DNA of 13,216 bases from JANXVY01 sp040080145 (lineage in GTDB: Bacteria; Pseudomonadota; Alphaproteobacteria; Rhizobiales; Hyphomicrobiaceae): NCBI GenBank assembly GCA_040080145.1, contig JBEBJA010000217.1:1-13216 (forward strand), read 5' to 3'. Positions 6,510-13,216 of this stretch are shown one piece after another (the first letter of the stretch is position 1; every line of letters starts with the position of its first letter). The notes beneath the pieces are model-generated. The model did not search any database. It was not told the DNA's origin and saw only the letters and a list, made by a program, of their open reading frames with translations. The position numbers and the translations under genes were made by a program.

Positions 6510-7019
6510 ATGCTGCGCATTATGACCCAATCCAATCCGACCGCTTCTGCCCGCAACGCGGCATCCATGCTGGTTCTGGCGGTGACCGGCGCAGCTTGCG
6601 TCGCAGTACCGAGCGCCACTGCTGACGATTTGATTGTGCGATACGACCAAGCTCAGCTGTTGCGGCTGCCGCGTCCGGTAAACGAAATCATTATCGGCAA
6701 TCCCAGCATTGCCGATGTGGCGATCCAAGGTGGGAACCTGCTCGTCGTTACGGGCAAGACCTTCGGCGTCACCAACATCATCGCACTCGATGCCGACCGT
6801 AACATCATCCAGGATCAGCGCATTGTCGTCGAACGTGACCAGGCCGTCGTCAATCTGCATCGCGGAACCGGCCGTCAGACCTATAGCTGCACACCGCAAT
6901 GCCAGCCCAACTTGACGATTGGCGACGACGCGACGTATTTCAAGAACCTGGACGCACAAAGCTCGTCGAAAGTGCGCTTCTCTGAGTCGGGATCAGAACC
7001 GCAGAAGGACGGCCAGTAA
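6510..7019 (+). CDS. Stand-alone secretin N-domain-like pilus protein
   Basis: A 169-residue protein with a signal peptide (cleavage likely near A38|D39) and a single domain (about 40-112) resembling the N-terminal pilus-formation domain of CpaC: LRLPRPVNEIIIGNPSIADV, then GKTFGVTNIIALD. CpaC has the parallel order FPSALKDVLVADPNRMDAIV and KQTGATNAFFFD, so the two are probably distant paralogues. There is no secretin core. The tail has C127 and C131 in SCTPQC, which could form a disulfide in the periplasm. The ATG at 6510 is chosen because GGAG lies seven bases upstream; ATG 6522 is an alternative. It heads the rightward arm before two TadE genes. It may dock on the secretin or stabilise its periplasmic ring, but that role is inferred. 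Confidence 0.85.
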   Translation: MLRIMTQSNPTASARNAASMLVLAVTGAACVAVPSATADDLIVRYDQAQLLRLPRPVNEIIIGNPSIADVAIQGGNLLVVTGKTFGVTNIIALDADRNIIQDQRIVVERDQAVVNLHRGTGRQTYSCTPQCQPNLTIGDDATYFKNLDAQSSSKVRFSESGSEPQKDGQ

Positions 7020-7166
7020 ACTCTGGCTGGCCGCAATCAATCTGATTCACCATTTGTAAACCAGGTTTTGGATCTCTTCATTCGCTTACGGAACAGGTTT
7101 GTGCAATTTTAACAAACTCAGCCTAGCGTTGCTCACATAGTATTGTGTAATGCGTGAGGACCGGCT

Positions 7167-7769
7167 GTGTTCATTCGAATGAATCGTAAGAGACCTGCGA
7201 AGCGCGTTGCTGGCTGCGGACGGTCGTTTCTCAAAAACAACGATGGACAAGTGGCCATTGAAATGGCGCTCGTCAGTGTGCCGTTTCTGACGATGATGTT
7301 CGGCATCATCAATACCGGCATGTTCTTCTATGCCGTCAATTGCATCGACCGGGGCCTGGAAGATGCTTCGCGATTTATCCGGACGGGTGAAGCCCAAAAG
7401 GGTACTTATCCGGGCGGCAGCGCACAGATGACCGCTGGACAATTCAAAAATCTGGTGTGCGCCAAGGCGACTGGCTACATTGATTGCAGTAAACTGCAGA
7501 TTCGCATCTTCTCGGCGGCCAACTGGGCCGGGGTCAATCCCTACACGTGCGCTACGAGCGGCAACCTCACTACCGGCGCGATTGCAAGTAACGACACCAC
7601 GGCGATCTCGACGACGGCTGGAACGCAAAGTTCGGTGGTTTTGATTACCGCCTGCTACCAGTGGACGATGGGTAAGTATCTGCCCTTCGCGCATTTCGAT
7701 AGCCGGTTTTCGGATGGTTCGTCGCTCATCCAATCGAGCACGGCGCTCAAGATCGAACCCTACATCTAA
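7167..7769 (+). CDS. tadE: TadE-family pseudopilin
   Basis: A 200-residue TadE-like protein. A basic leader ends in NNDG, giving a processing site G27|Q28 with E32, and a hydrophobic helix follows (IEMALVSVPFLTMMFGIINT). This is the pseudopilin form cut by the same CpaA-type peptidase as the pilins. The rest is periplasmic, with NCIDRGLEDASRFIRTGEAQ typical of TadE and four further cysteines (C98, C107 and two later) that could pair. The GTG start at 7167 is set by GAGGA six bases upstream; the next in-frame ATG is four codons later. TadE/TadF are needed for pilus assembly in Aggregatibacter. It sits 147 bases after the secretin-N gene and 54 bases before the second TadE-like gene. Confidence 0.9.
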   Translation: MFIRMNRKRPAKRVAGCGRSFLKNNDGQVAIEMALVSVPFLTMMFGIINTGMFFYAVNCIDRGLEDASRFIRTGEAQKGTYPGGSAQMTAGQFKNLVCAKATGYIDCSKLQIRIFSAANWAGVNPYTCATSGNLTTGAIASNDTTAISTTAGTQSSVVLITACYQWTMGKYLPFAHFDSRFSDGSSLIQSSTALKIEPYI

Positions 7770-7823
7770 TCGCCACTCACACTGTTCGCCGCAACGGCTC
7801 TTGTAACTCGTACCGGGTGCTTC

Positions 7824-8453
7824 ATGTTTATTTCTCGCTTCATGCCACGGCCGCGCACGCGCAGGTTTGCATCCGACGCCTCGGGAACGGCTGGTATCGA
7901 GTTTGCGCTGATTGCCCCGATTGCGATTGTTCTCATGCTCGGGGCGATCGAGTACAGCCGCGCGGTGGTTATGGCGCGACGCTTCAATCTGATCACCGCT
8001 ACGCTGGGCGATCTGGTGGCACGCGATGACTTTGAGGACGCCAACACGATGAGCGGTCTCAAACACGCCATGGAAACCATCTGGTCGCCTTATCAAAAGA
8101 CATCGCTCGTGTTGCAGGTCATCGCGGTTCGCAAGGCTGGTGCCACGGCCACGAAGCGCGCACCGCTTTCGGACTACGTGTACTGGTCAGAGGACGTCAA
8201 AATCGACTCGAGCGCTACTCCCACGAAGTCGTACAGCCGGTGCGACAACTATGCTGGACTACCGGCGGGGATGCTGGCCGCAGGGGGCAGCACGATCATC
8301 GTCAATGGCCAATACACGTTCAGGACGCTGTTTGGCGTCAAGGTCCCAGGCTTTGTCACTGCAACGTCGAATTGGACCAGTTCGTCAAGCCACTCGCCGC
8401 GCAACCTATGCGTAGGTTGGGATTCGCCAAACTGCATTTCCAATTGTGAGTGA
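7824..8453 (+). CDS. Second TadE/TadF-type pseudopilin
   Basis: A 209-residue protein with a basic leader ending in DASG, processing site G21|T22, E26, and a hydrophobic helix (IEFALIAPIAIVLMLGAIEY). YSRAVVMARRFNLITATLGDLVARDD follows in the TadE/TadG style of the Alphaproteobacteria. It lacks a von Willebrand domain, so it is not a large TadG. Two cysteines near the C-terminus (C-V-G-W-D-S-P-N-C) and a final C may form disulfides. The ATG at 7824 has only a weak ribosome site. It is 54 bases after tadE and the last pilus gene of the rightward arm. No clear terminator follows. Whether it should be called TadF or TadE2 cannot be settled here. Confidence 0.86.
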   Translation: MFISRFMPRPRTRRFASDASGTAGIEFALIAPIAIVLMLGAIEYSRAVVMARRFNLITATLGDLVARDDFEDANTMSGLKHAMETIWSPYQKTSLVLQVIAVRKAGATATKRAPLSDYVYWSEDVKIDSSATPTKSYSRCDNYAGLPAGMLAAGGSTIIVNGQYTFRTLFGVKVPGFVTATSNWTSSSSHSPRNLCVGWDSPNCISNCE

Positions 8454-8552
8454 GGGGCAGACCTGTGTAACGGGTTTGGCCGCGACGAAGCCATCTTCGC
8501 TGGATAATTGATTGTGTCTTACGAACGAGGCTGCGACGAGATCTTGCCTCAT
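8406..8552 (-). CDS. Possible 48-aa small protein, leftward from the tetR palindrome
   Basis: A 48-codon frame starting MRQDLVAASFVRHNQLSSED, with AGGAGG ten bases upstream of its ATG at 8552. It is divergent from tetR and its last 48 bases overlap the end of the second TadE gene tail to tail. No domain, signal or membrane segment is visible. The ribosome site is half of the long palindrome, so it may be coincidental. I do not recognise it. Confidence 0.22.
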   Translation of the reverse strand: MRQDLVAASFVRHNQLSSEDGFVAAKPVTQVCPSLTIGNAVWRIPTYA

Positions 8553-8562
8553 TGTTTGTATT

Positions 8563-8610
8563 CCTCCTAATGTGACTTTGGGCATTATGCTCAAAGTCAA
8601 TAATAGGAGG
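8563..8610. promoter_or_regulatory. 48-bp inverted repeat, candidate TetR operator and SD-sequestering hairpin
   Basis: The core TGACTTTG...CAAAGTCA (8573-8599) is a 27-bp palindrome with a single mismatched pair around a one-base centre. The outer arms CCTCCTA (8563-8569) and TAGGAGG (8604-8610) extend it with a one-base offset. The core has the size and symmetry of a TetR operator next to its own regulator gene. In a rightward transcript the AGGAGG would be paired with CCUCCU, hiding the ribosome site. Both roles are inferred. Confidence 0.55.
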
Positions 8611-8616
8611 CGGCGC

Positions 8617-8649
8617 GTGCCGCACGCCCTGAATGGGTCGAAGATCTAG
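8617..8649 (+). CDS. Possible 10-codon leader peptide overlapping the tetR start
   Basis: A GTG at 8617 sits six bases after AGGAGG, ideal spacing, and opens a frame VPHALNGSKI that stops at 8649, past the tetR ATG at 8633 in another frame. The tetR ATG is 22 bases from the same SD, too far for direct use. This would allow translational coupling. It may also be chance; no conservation can be checked here. Confidence 0.25.
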   Translation: MPHALNGSKI

Positions 8650-9277
8650 TCATACCGCCGAAGAGCTGCGCGAACTCATCATTCAAGCAGCCACTGAGCT
8701 AATCGAGCAGGCGGGCCTCAAGGGCCTGTCAGCGCGTGAAATTGCACGTAAAATCGGATACTCTCCGGGAACACTCTATAATGTGTTCGCTGACATCGAC
8801 GACTTGGTGCTGACAATCGAGTACCGGCTGCTCGACCGCTTATCGCTCCGGCTCGAAATGGTTCCCTGCACTGCCGACGCCGCCCAGCATCTGGGTGATC
8901 TCGCGCAGGCGTACTTCGCGTTTACGCAGGAGCGACCGCGGCTGTGGAATTTGCTGTTTGAGCATCACATGCCGAGCGGCTGGAAGGTGCCGCAGACTTT
9001 GCAAGCGCGGATGGATGCAGTCCTCACCGTGGTCGAGCAGGCACTGCGGCCGCTCATCGTGCCGGCTGATCCTGACCGGACCCAGCGGGCTGCCCGCGTG
9101 GTATGGGCCAGTGTTCACGGGATTGCCTCACTCGCGACAGCTGAAAAGTTGACACACATCACACAAGCTCAGGCTGGTCTGCTCGTTCAGGATCTGGTCC
9201 GGACCTACGTGGCAGGCCTGCATGCTGAGCTTGCAGTGACCGAGAAAAACACCGAGCCCAAGAAAAAGCGGCGGTAA
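8633..9277 (+). CDS. TetR-family transcriptional regulator, WHG-type C-terminus
   Basis: A 214-residue repressor-type protein. Residues about 10-60 form the TetR helix-turn-helix (LSAREIARKIGYSPGTLYNVFADIDDL context). The C-terminal ligand domain carries VVWASVHGIASLATAEKL, the hallmark of the WHG (TetR_C_33) group. The tail is basic (PKKKRR). The ATG at 8633 is the first possible start because an in-frame TGA precedes it directly. Its nearest strong SD is 22 bases away inside a palindrome, so translation may be coupled or weak. It follows the pilus arm by 179 bases and faces the hydrolase gene tail to tail. It may regulate itself through the palindrome; its ligand and other targets are unknown. 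Confidence 0.9.
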   Translation: MGRRSSHTAEELRELIIQAATELIEQAGLKGLSAREIARKIGYSPGTLYNVFADIDDLVLTIEYRLLDRLSLRLEMVPCTADAAQHLGDLAQAYFAFTQERPRLWNLLFEHHMPSGWKVPQTLQARMDAVLTVVEQALRPLIVPADPDRTQRAARVVWASVHGIASLATAEKLTHITQAQAGLLVQDLVRTYVAGLHAELAVTEKNTEPKKKRR

Positions 9278-9299
9278 GGGGCAGTCGCGACCACCCCTT
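9276..9299. other. Hairpin between convergent tetR and hydrolase genes
   Basis: AAGGGG (9276-9281) and CCCCTT (9294-9299) flank a self-complementary TCGCGA (9285-9290). It overlaps the tetR stop and ends 12 bases from the opposing gene. There is no T-run, so intrinsic termination is uncertain. Confidence 0.4.
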
Positions 9300-9311
9300 G
9301 CATTCGCTCGA

Positions 9312-10250
9312 TCAGCGTGCAGTTGGTTTGGCTGGCGCTTCCTTGACATCGTCGGTGGCGATGGTCTTGAACGGTGACGGGTTGGGAATCGACCCGGTGA
9401 CGAGGGGTGCTGGCGCACTGGCCGCTGGCGCGGACTTAACAGCAGGAGCGGATTTGGACGCCAGAGCAGCGGCCGGGGCTGCAGTATTTGCGGCGGCTGG
9501 CTCGGCAGCGGACTGAGCAACCGCCCGTTTACGATCGACGATGCCGAACCAGGCGTCACGCGGCAGCAGTTGCTGTTCGAGGTTCGTCCACATGGTCTTG
9601 GAAGAGATGCCCTCGACAAACTGATTGGCGGGCGGGGCGATCATGGTCAACCCGGCAACGCCGATGGCCATTGCGACGGAATGTTGCCAATTGTGGATGT
9701 CGATGAACTTGAGTGCGGTGCCGAATGAGGTCTTTAGACGGACATCCATGACATCGACCGAATAGATCTCATCAAGCACGAGGTGGGTAAGGTAACCGAT
9801 TGCAAGGAAGCCGCCGCCGAGCCAAGCGATGCCGTCGGCTTCGCCCAGGATGTACTTGAATATGATGGCTGTCAGGAGCGTGCAGAACGCGGTTGCCAGC
9901 AGAGAGTGCCAGATTCCGCGATGAACGGCGATGCGATGAAAGATTGCGTGCAGGCCGTAACGGATGCCCAGGAGCGTGCCAAGCCACAGCATCCAGAGTT
10001 CGACGATGGAGTATTTGCCGGCGGCGGTGAACAGCACGGCAAACGAGAAGAAAATGCCAAGGCCCGCAAACATCGCCCGGCTTGGGCGGCTGTCCTTCAA
10101 GTCGATGTCGGGCAATATGGAACCCAGCACACCGGCAAGCGTGACCGCGATCAGGCTGCCCTGGGGGACTACGTTGGCGGCAAGCGTCAGGGTCGCCAAG
10201 GCGCCCGATACGACCGTACCGACTGCAATATGCGTCGTAAAATTCGCCAT
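9312..10250 (-). CDS. YdjM-type membrane-bound metal-dependent hydrolase
   Basis: A 312-residue inner-membrane protein of the YdjM/LexA-binding putative hydrolase group. Candidate metal ligands are H7 in NFTTHIAVG, D48 and D50 in LPDIDLKDS, H110 and H115 in HRGIWHS, and H156 and D160 in HLVLDE. Several hydrophobic helices lie at about 28-47, 60-78, 83-100, 117-135 and 142-160. From about residue 225 to the end it has a long Ala/Pro/Lys-rich tail (AAPAAALASKSAPAVKSAPA) with no recognisable fold, unusual for this family. The ATG at 10250 has GAGG about ten bases upstream. It is divergent from hrpB and convergent with tetR, so it is probably monocistronic. The substrate is unknown; in E. coli ydjM is under SOS control, but no LexA box was recognised here. 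Confidence 0.88.
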   Translation of the reverse strand: MANFTTHIAVGTVVSGALATLTLAANVVPQGSLIAVTLAGVLGSILPDIDLKDSRPSRAMFAGLGIFFSFAVLFTAAGKYSIVELWMLWLGTLLGIRYGLHAIFHRIAVHRGIWHSLLATAFCTLLTAIIFKYILGEADGIAWLGGGFLAIGYLTHLVLDEIYSVDVMDVRLKTSFGTALKFIDIHNWQHSVAMAIGVAGLTMIAPPANQFVEGISSKTMWTNLEQQLLPRDAWFGIVDRKRAVAQSAAEPAAANTAAPAAALASKSAPAVKSAPAASAPAPLVTGSIPNPSPFKTIATDDVKEAPAKPTAR

Positions 10251-10338
10251 AGCGCGACCACCTCGGTTAGAAAAAAGCGCGTTTCAGAGGGGCATCAGAT
10301 TCGGTCGTATGCTGGCAATGTACTCCGGCGTGCTGGTT

Positions 10339-10347
10339 TGTGGATAA
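10339..10347 (-). promoter_or_regulatory. Perfect DnaA-box 9-mer
   Basis: TGTGGATAA on the plus strand is TTATCCACA on the minus strand, the consensus DnaA box. It stands alone in the 198-base divergent region between the hydrolase gene and hrpB. A nearby CCGTT-N8-AACGG inverted repeat (10363-10380) lies toward hrpB. A single box does not make an origin; it could be a regulatory DnaA site or chance. Confidence 0.4.
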
Positions 10348-10448
10348 GTTCCAATAAGTCCGCCGTTATTTTTTGAACGGTGTTGCTTGCACACGTCGGA
10401 TGGGTGGTAGCGGTTGCTCCTGAACGCGGGTTGCCACATACAGCGGCC

Positions 10449-12920
10449 ATGAACCCAAACGATCCTCTGCCGATTGATGCTGTGCTGCCGGACGTGCTGG
10501 CGGCGCTGGACTCGCACGTCTGCGGGGTGCTGGTGGCGCCGCCCGGTGCGGGCAAGACGACGCGGGTTCCGCTGGCTTTGCTTGAGGCTCGTTGGCTCGG
10601 CGGGGCCAGGATCATCGTCTTGGAGCCCAGGCGGCTGGCGGCGCGCGGGGCAGCGGCACGGATGGCCAAGACGCTTGGCGAGCCGGTTGGAGCAACCGTC
10701 GGCATCCGGGCCCGCATGGGGACTAAGGTCAGCGCGCGGACGCGGATCGAAGTTGTGACCGAGGGCGTTTTTACCCGAATGATCCTGGCAGACCCGGCAC
10801 TTGAGGGCGTTGGCGCGGTGTTGTTTGACGAGTATCACGAGCGGTCGCTGGACGCCGATCTGGGCTTGGCGCTGGCGCTCGATTGTCAGCGTGGCTTGCG
10901 GGAGGATCTGCGCATTCTCGTCATGTCGGCGACGCTTGACGGGGCGCGGGTAGCGCTGATGCTTGACGGTGCTCCCGTGATCGAAAGCGAGGGGAGAGCG
11001 TATCCGGTCGAGACGCGCTATTTGGGGCGGGATGTTCAGGCGCGGCTGGAGGATCAGGTTGCAGCAGCGATCCGGCGGGCGTTGGCCAATGAGACCGGCT
11101 CCGTGCTCGCGTTCCTGCCCGGGCAAGGCGAGATCATGCGAACGGCGGAGCGGCTGTCCGAGACGATCACCGATGCCAGCATCATTATTGCGCCGCTGTA
11201 TGGGACCATGGACGTTGCCGCACAGGACTTGGCCGTCAGTCCGGCTGCACCTGGCACGCGCAAGGTTGTGCTGGCGACGTCGATTGCCGAGACGTCGCTG
11301 ACCATCGAGGGCGTGCGGGTCGTCGTCGACAGCGGGCTGTCGCGGGTGCCGCGATATGAACCCGATGCCGGTGTCACGCGGCTTGAAACAGTGCGGGTGT
11401 CGCGGGCGTCTGCGGATCAGCGGCGGGGGCGTGCGGGGCGCACGGAGCCCGGCGTCTGCTACCGCCTTTGGGATGCGCCGCAGGACTTGGCGCTGTTGCC
11501 GTTCAACGATCCGGAAATCATGGCGGCAAGCCTGTCTGGACTGGTGCTCGATTGCGCGGAGTGGGGGGCGGTCGATCCGCTGTCGCTGTCGTGGCTCGAT
11601 CCGCCGTCGCTGGCCGGAGTTGCGGCTGCCCGGGCGGAATTGGTGACGCTGGGTGCGCTCGATGGCGGGGGTCGCATTGGGCCGCTGGGGCGGCGGATCA
11701 GGGCGTTGCCGTTGCCGCCACGACTCGCGGCCATGGTGCTGCGGGCGGCAGATCTAGGGGCTGCGGGGGAAGCTGCCGAGGTTGCGGCGATCCTGGTCGA
11801 GCGCGGGCTTGGCGGCAACGATGTGGATTTGACGGCGCGGCTGGCAGGTTTCCGCCGCGACCGGGGACGGCGGGCCGAGGACATGCGGCGGCTGGCGAAG
11901 GGCTGGGCGGAGACGGCGAGCCGGGATGCAGCTGCAGTGCCGGGGGCGAGGCCGACGACGGCCGAGATCCTGGCGCTGGCCTATCCCGACCGGATGGCCA
12001 AGGCACGGCCCGAACGGGGGCAATTTCTTCTGGCCAACGGACGGGGAGCCATTGTTGACGTGCGCGAGGCCATTGCGGGGAGCCCGTATCTGGTGGTCGC
12101 CGATTTGACGGGCACGGCAGCGGCTGCGCGAATTCAGATTGCGGCTCCGGCGACCGAAGCGCAGTTCGAAGCGGCGGCAGCGGGGCGCATCGTCGAGGGT
12201 GCCGAAGTTGCGTTCGACGCTCCGGCTCGGGCGGTGCGGGCGCGGCACGTGCGGCGGCTCGATCAGATCGTGCTGGCGTCGCGGCCATTGGCGATCTCGA
12301 CGGGGCCGGACGTCAGCGCGGCGCTGGCGGCGGGGATCGCCAAGCTCGGTGTTCATGTGTTGCCGTGGAGCAAGGGGCAAGTCCAGCTACGGGAGCGGGT
12401 CGCGTTTTTGCGCGCGGCGGGGATGAACGCGTTGCCGGATTTATCGGATGGCGCGCTGGCGGCGTCGGTGGGCGATTGGCTGGAACCGTACCTCGCGGGC
12501 AAGTCGCGGCTCGACGACATTGGCGCGGATGACCTTGGGACGGCACTCGATATGCTGGTGCCGTGGGACATGCGGCAGATGCTGGAGCGGGAAGCGCCGG
12601 TTCAGTTTGAAGCGCCGACCGGCAACAAGGTGGCAATCGACTACGATGGCCCGCAGGCGCCTTCCATCCAGATTCGGGTGCAGGAGCTGTTCGGGCTCAA
12701 GGTGCATCCAGCCATCGCGGGCGGGCGGCGGCCGCTGACGCTGCATTTGCTTTCGCCCGCGCACCGGCCGATCCAGATCACGCGCGACCTGCCGGGGTTC
12801 TGGGCGGGGTCGTGGAGTGCGGTGAAAGTCGAGATGAAGGGGCGGTATCCGAGGCATGTGTGGCCGGACGATCCGGCGAATGCCGCGCCGACGGCGCGGG
12901 CGAAGCCGAGGGGGACGTGA
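10449..12920 (+). CDS. hrpB: ATP-dependent helicase HrpB
   Basis: An 823-residue DEAH-type helicase of the HrpB family. Motif I is APPGAGKTTRVP with K36. Motif II is DEYHER from D127 (Tyr where many HrpB have Phe). Motif III is SAT at 160-162. FLPGQGEI and LATSIAETSLTIEGVRVVVDSGLSR follow, and motif VI is QRRGRAGR from Q324. The HrpB C-terminal domain is clear near the end (PWDMRQ from about 705, then LFGLKVHPAIAGGRRPLTLHLL). I start at the ATG at 10449; a frame 23 codons longer adds residues that do not fit the family, and the chosen length is normal. The ribosome site is weak. The gene is notably GC-rich with G/C-ending codons, unlike the pilus genes. Its RNA substrate and role are poorly known. 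It appears monocistronic. Confidence 0.95.
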   Translation: MNPNDPLPIDAVLPDVLAALDSHVCGVLVAPPGAGKTTRVPLALLEARWLGGARIIVLEPRRLAARGAAARMAKTLGEPVGATVGIRARMGTKVSARTRIEVVTEGVFTRMILADPALEGVGAVLFDEYHERSLDADLGLALALDCQRGLREDLRILVMSATLDGARVALMLDGAPVIESEGRAYPVETRYLGRDVQARLEDQVAAAIRRALANETGSVLAFLPGQGEIMRTAERLSETITDASIIIAPLYGTMDVAAQDLAVSPAAPGTRKVVLATSIAETSLTIEGVRVVVDSGLSRVPRYEPDAGVTRLETVRVSRASADQRRGRAGRTEPGVCYRLWDAPQDLALLPFNDPEIMAASLSGLVLDCAEWGAVDPLSLSWLDPPSLAGVAAARAELVTLGALDGGGRIGPLGRRIRALPLPPRLAAMVLRAADLGAAGEAAEVAAILVERGLGGNDVDLTARLAGFRRDRGRRAEDMRRLAKGWAETASRDAAAVPGARPTTAEILALAYPDRMAKARPERGQFLLANGRGAIVDVREAIAGSPYLVVADLTGTAAAARIQIAAPATEAQFEAAAAGRIVEGAEVAFDAPARAVRARHVRRLDQIVLASRPLAISTGPDVSAALAAGIAKLGVHVLPWSKGQVQLRERVAFLRAAGMNALPDLSDGALAASVGDWLEPYLAGKSRLDDIGADDLGTALDMLVPWDMRQMLEREAPVQFEAPTGNKVAIDYDGPQAPSIQIRVQELFGLKVHPAIAGGRRPLTLHLLSPAHRPIQITRDLPGFWAGSWSAVKVEMKGRYPRHVWPDDPANAAPTARAKPRGT

Positions 12921-12944
12921 GGCGACAGTGGGCGGCGCTGCGCG

Positions 12945-12960
12945 GTGGGCTATCGCCCAC
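12945..12960. other. Small hairpin past hrpB
   Basis: GTGGGC and GCCCAC enclose a TATC loop 24 bases after the hrpB stop. It has no T-run. It may act with the next hairpin in ending convergent transcripts. Confidence 0.4.
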
Positions 12961-12965
12961 ACCCA

Positions 12966-12989
12966 TTTGGGGGAATGACTTCCCCCAAA
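12966..12989. terminator. Perfect 10-bp hairpin between convergent hrpB and epimerase genes
   Basis: TTTGGGGGAA (12966-12975) and TTCCCCCAAA (12980-12989) pair perfectly around a TGAC loop. It lies between two converging genes, 30 bases from the epimerase stop. The A/T ends are short, so it is only a candidate bidirectional terminator; it could also be a dispersed intergenic repeat. Confidence 0.5.
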
Positions 12990-13019
12990 CCCCCTTCCTT
13001 GTTGGGACAAAGAAAGCCG

Positions 13020-13216
13020 TCACACCTTGTGATACTCGCGATACCAGTCGACGAAGCGGGTGATGCCGGTTTTGAGGGGGGTGGCGGGGGTGAATCCGGT
13101 GGCGGCAGTGAGGGCGGTCACGTCCGCTGCGGTGGCTAAGACGTCGCCGGGTTGCATGGGGAGGTAGGTCTTGACGGCTTTGATGCCGATGGCGTCTTCC
13201 AGGGTTTCGATGAGTG
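13020..13216 (-). CDS. NAD-dependent epimerase, UDP-glucuronate 4-epimerase-like (C-terminal part)
   Basis: Only the last 64 residues are inside the window; the gene continues past the right edge. The visible part begins LIETLEDAIGIKAVKTYLPM, continues QPGDVLATAADVTAL, and ends GITRFVDWYREYHKV. The PMQPGDV motif and the final FVDWYREY are characteristic of the C-terminus of UDP-glucuronate 4-epimerases of the extended short-chain dehydrogenase family, which make UDP-galacturonate for capsule, lipopolysaccharide or other surface glycans. The catalytic YxxxK and the NAD-binding motif are outside the window, so the substrate is inferred from the tail only. It is convergent with hrpB and suggests a surface-polysaccharide locus to the right. 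Confidence 0.85.
   Translation of the reverse strand, partial: LIETLEDAIGIKAVKTYLPMQPGDVLATAADVTALTAATGFTPATPLKTGITRFVDWYREYHKV

Noticed and set aside
7086..8096. 336-codon minus-strand open frame
   Set aside because: It is antisense to both TadE genes, which have clear family motifs. The product is Arg/His-rich with no recognisable domain.
8474..8500. CGAAG-CCAT-CTTCG hairpin as terminator of the rightward arm
   Set aside because: The stem is only 5 bp and no T-run follows, so termination cannot be supported.
10380..10448. Longer hrpB start 23 codons upstream
   Set aside because: The extra residues do not fit the HrpB family, which begins shortly before the Walker A motif. The ATG at 10449 gives the usual length.
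11468..12380. Several overlapping frames of about 200 codons inside hrpB on both strands
   Set aside because: High GC in hrpB keeps alternative frames open. None shows a domain or start signal, and hrpB has complete helicase motifs.

Overview
The window reads as alphaproteobacterial chromosome, most likely Hyphomicrobiales or a relative. The evidence is the Cpa-type (Caulobacter-style) naming set of tad/Flp pilus proteins, a perfect TTAA-N7-TTAA CtrA-type box in front of the pilin gene, moderately high GC, and an HrpB helicase with a high-GC gene body. I cannot name the genus from sequence alone.

Positions 1-8453 are a tad (tight adherence) type IVc pilus locus arranged as two divergent arms around a 423-base control region (6087-6509). 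The minus-strand arm runs from that region leftward: major Flp pilin (5916-6086), strong terminator, second Flp pilin of only 55 residues (5629-5796), prepilin peptidase cpaA (5076-5579), terminator, then cpaB, cpaC, cpaD, cpaE (4885 down to 171), closed by a perfect-stem terminator. The plus-strand arm carries a stand-alone secretin N-domain-like periplasmic protein (6510-7019) and two TadE-type pseudopilins (7167-7769 and 7824-8453).

Together these supply the pilin subunits, the enzyme that processes pilins and pseudopilins, the outer-membrane secretin with its lipoprotein and periplasmic partners, and the localisation protein. The assembly ATPase (cpaF/tadA), the inner-membrane platform (tadB/tadC) and a large TadG are not in the window. 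The terminator right after cpaE suggests they are a separate transcription unit or lie elsewhere.

Positions 8454-9299 hold a TetR-family regulator behind an unusual 48-bp inverted repeat. The repeat carries a Shine-Dalgarno-like AGGAGG in one arm and its complement in the other. A 10-codon leader frame with good SD spacing overlaps the tetR start.

Positions 9312-10250 (minus) encode a YdjM-type membrane metal-dependent hydrolase with a long Ala/Pro-rich tail. It is divergent from hrpB (10449-12920, plus), an ATP-dependent DEAH-type helicase. A perfect DnaA-box 9-mer sits between them. The window ends inside the C-terminus of a minus-strand UDP-glucuronate 4-epimerase-like gene, suggesting a polysaccharide locus beyond the right edge.

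No tRNA, rRNA, CRISPR array, insertion sequence or phage gene was seen. The most interesting points are the CtrA box at the pilin promoter, the C10 homopolymer inside cpaB, the small second pilin, and the SD-sequestering palindrome before tetR. I see a well-formed known system with unusual regulatory details, not a clearly new system.
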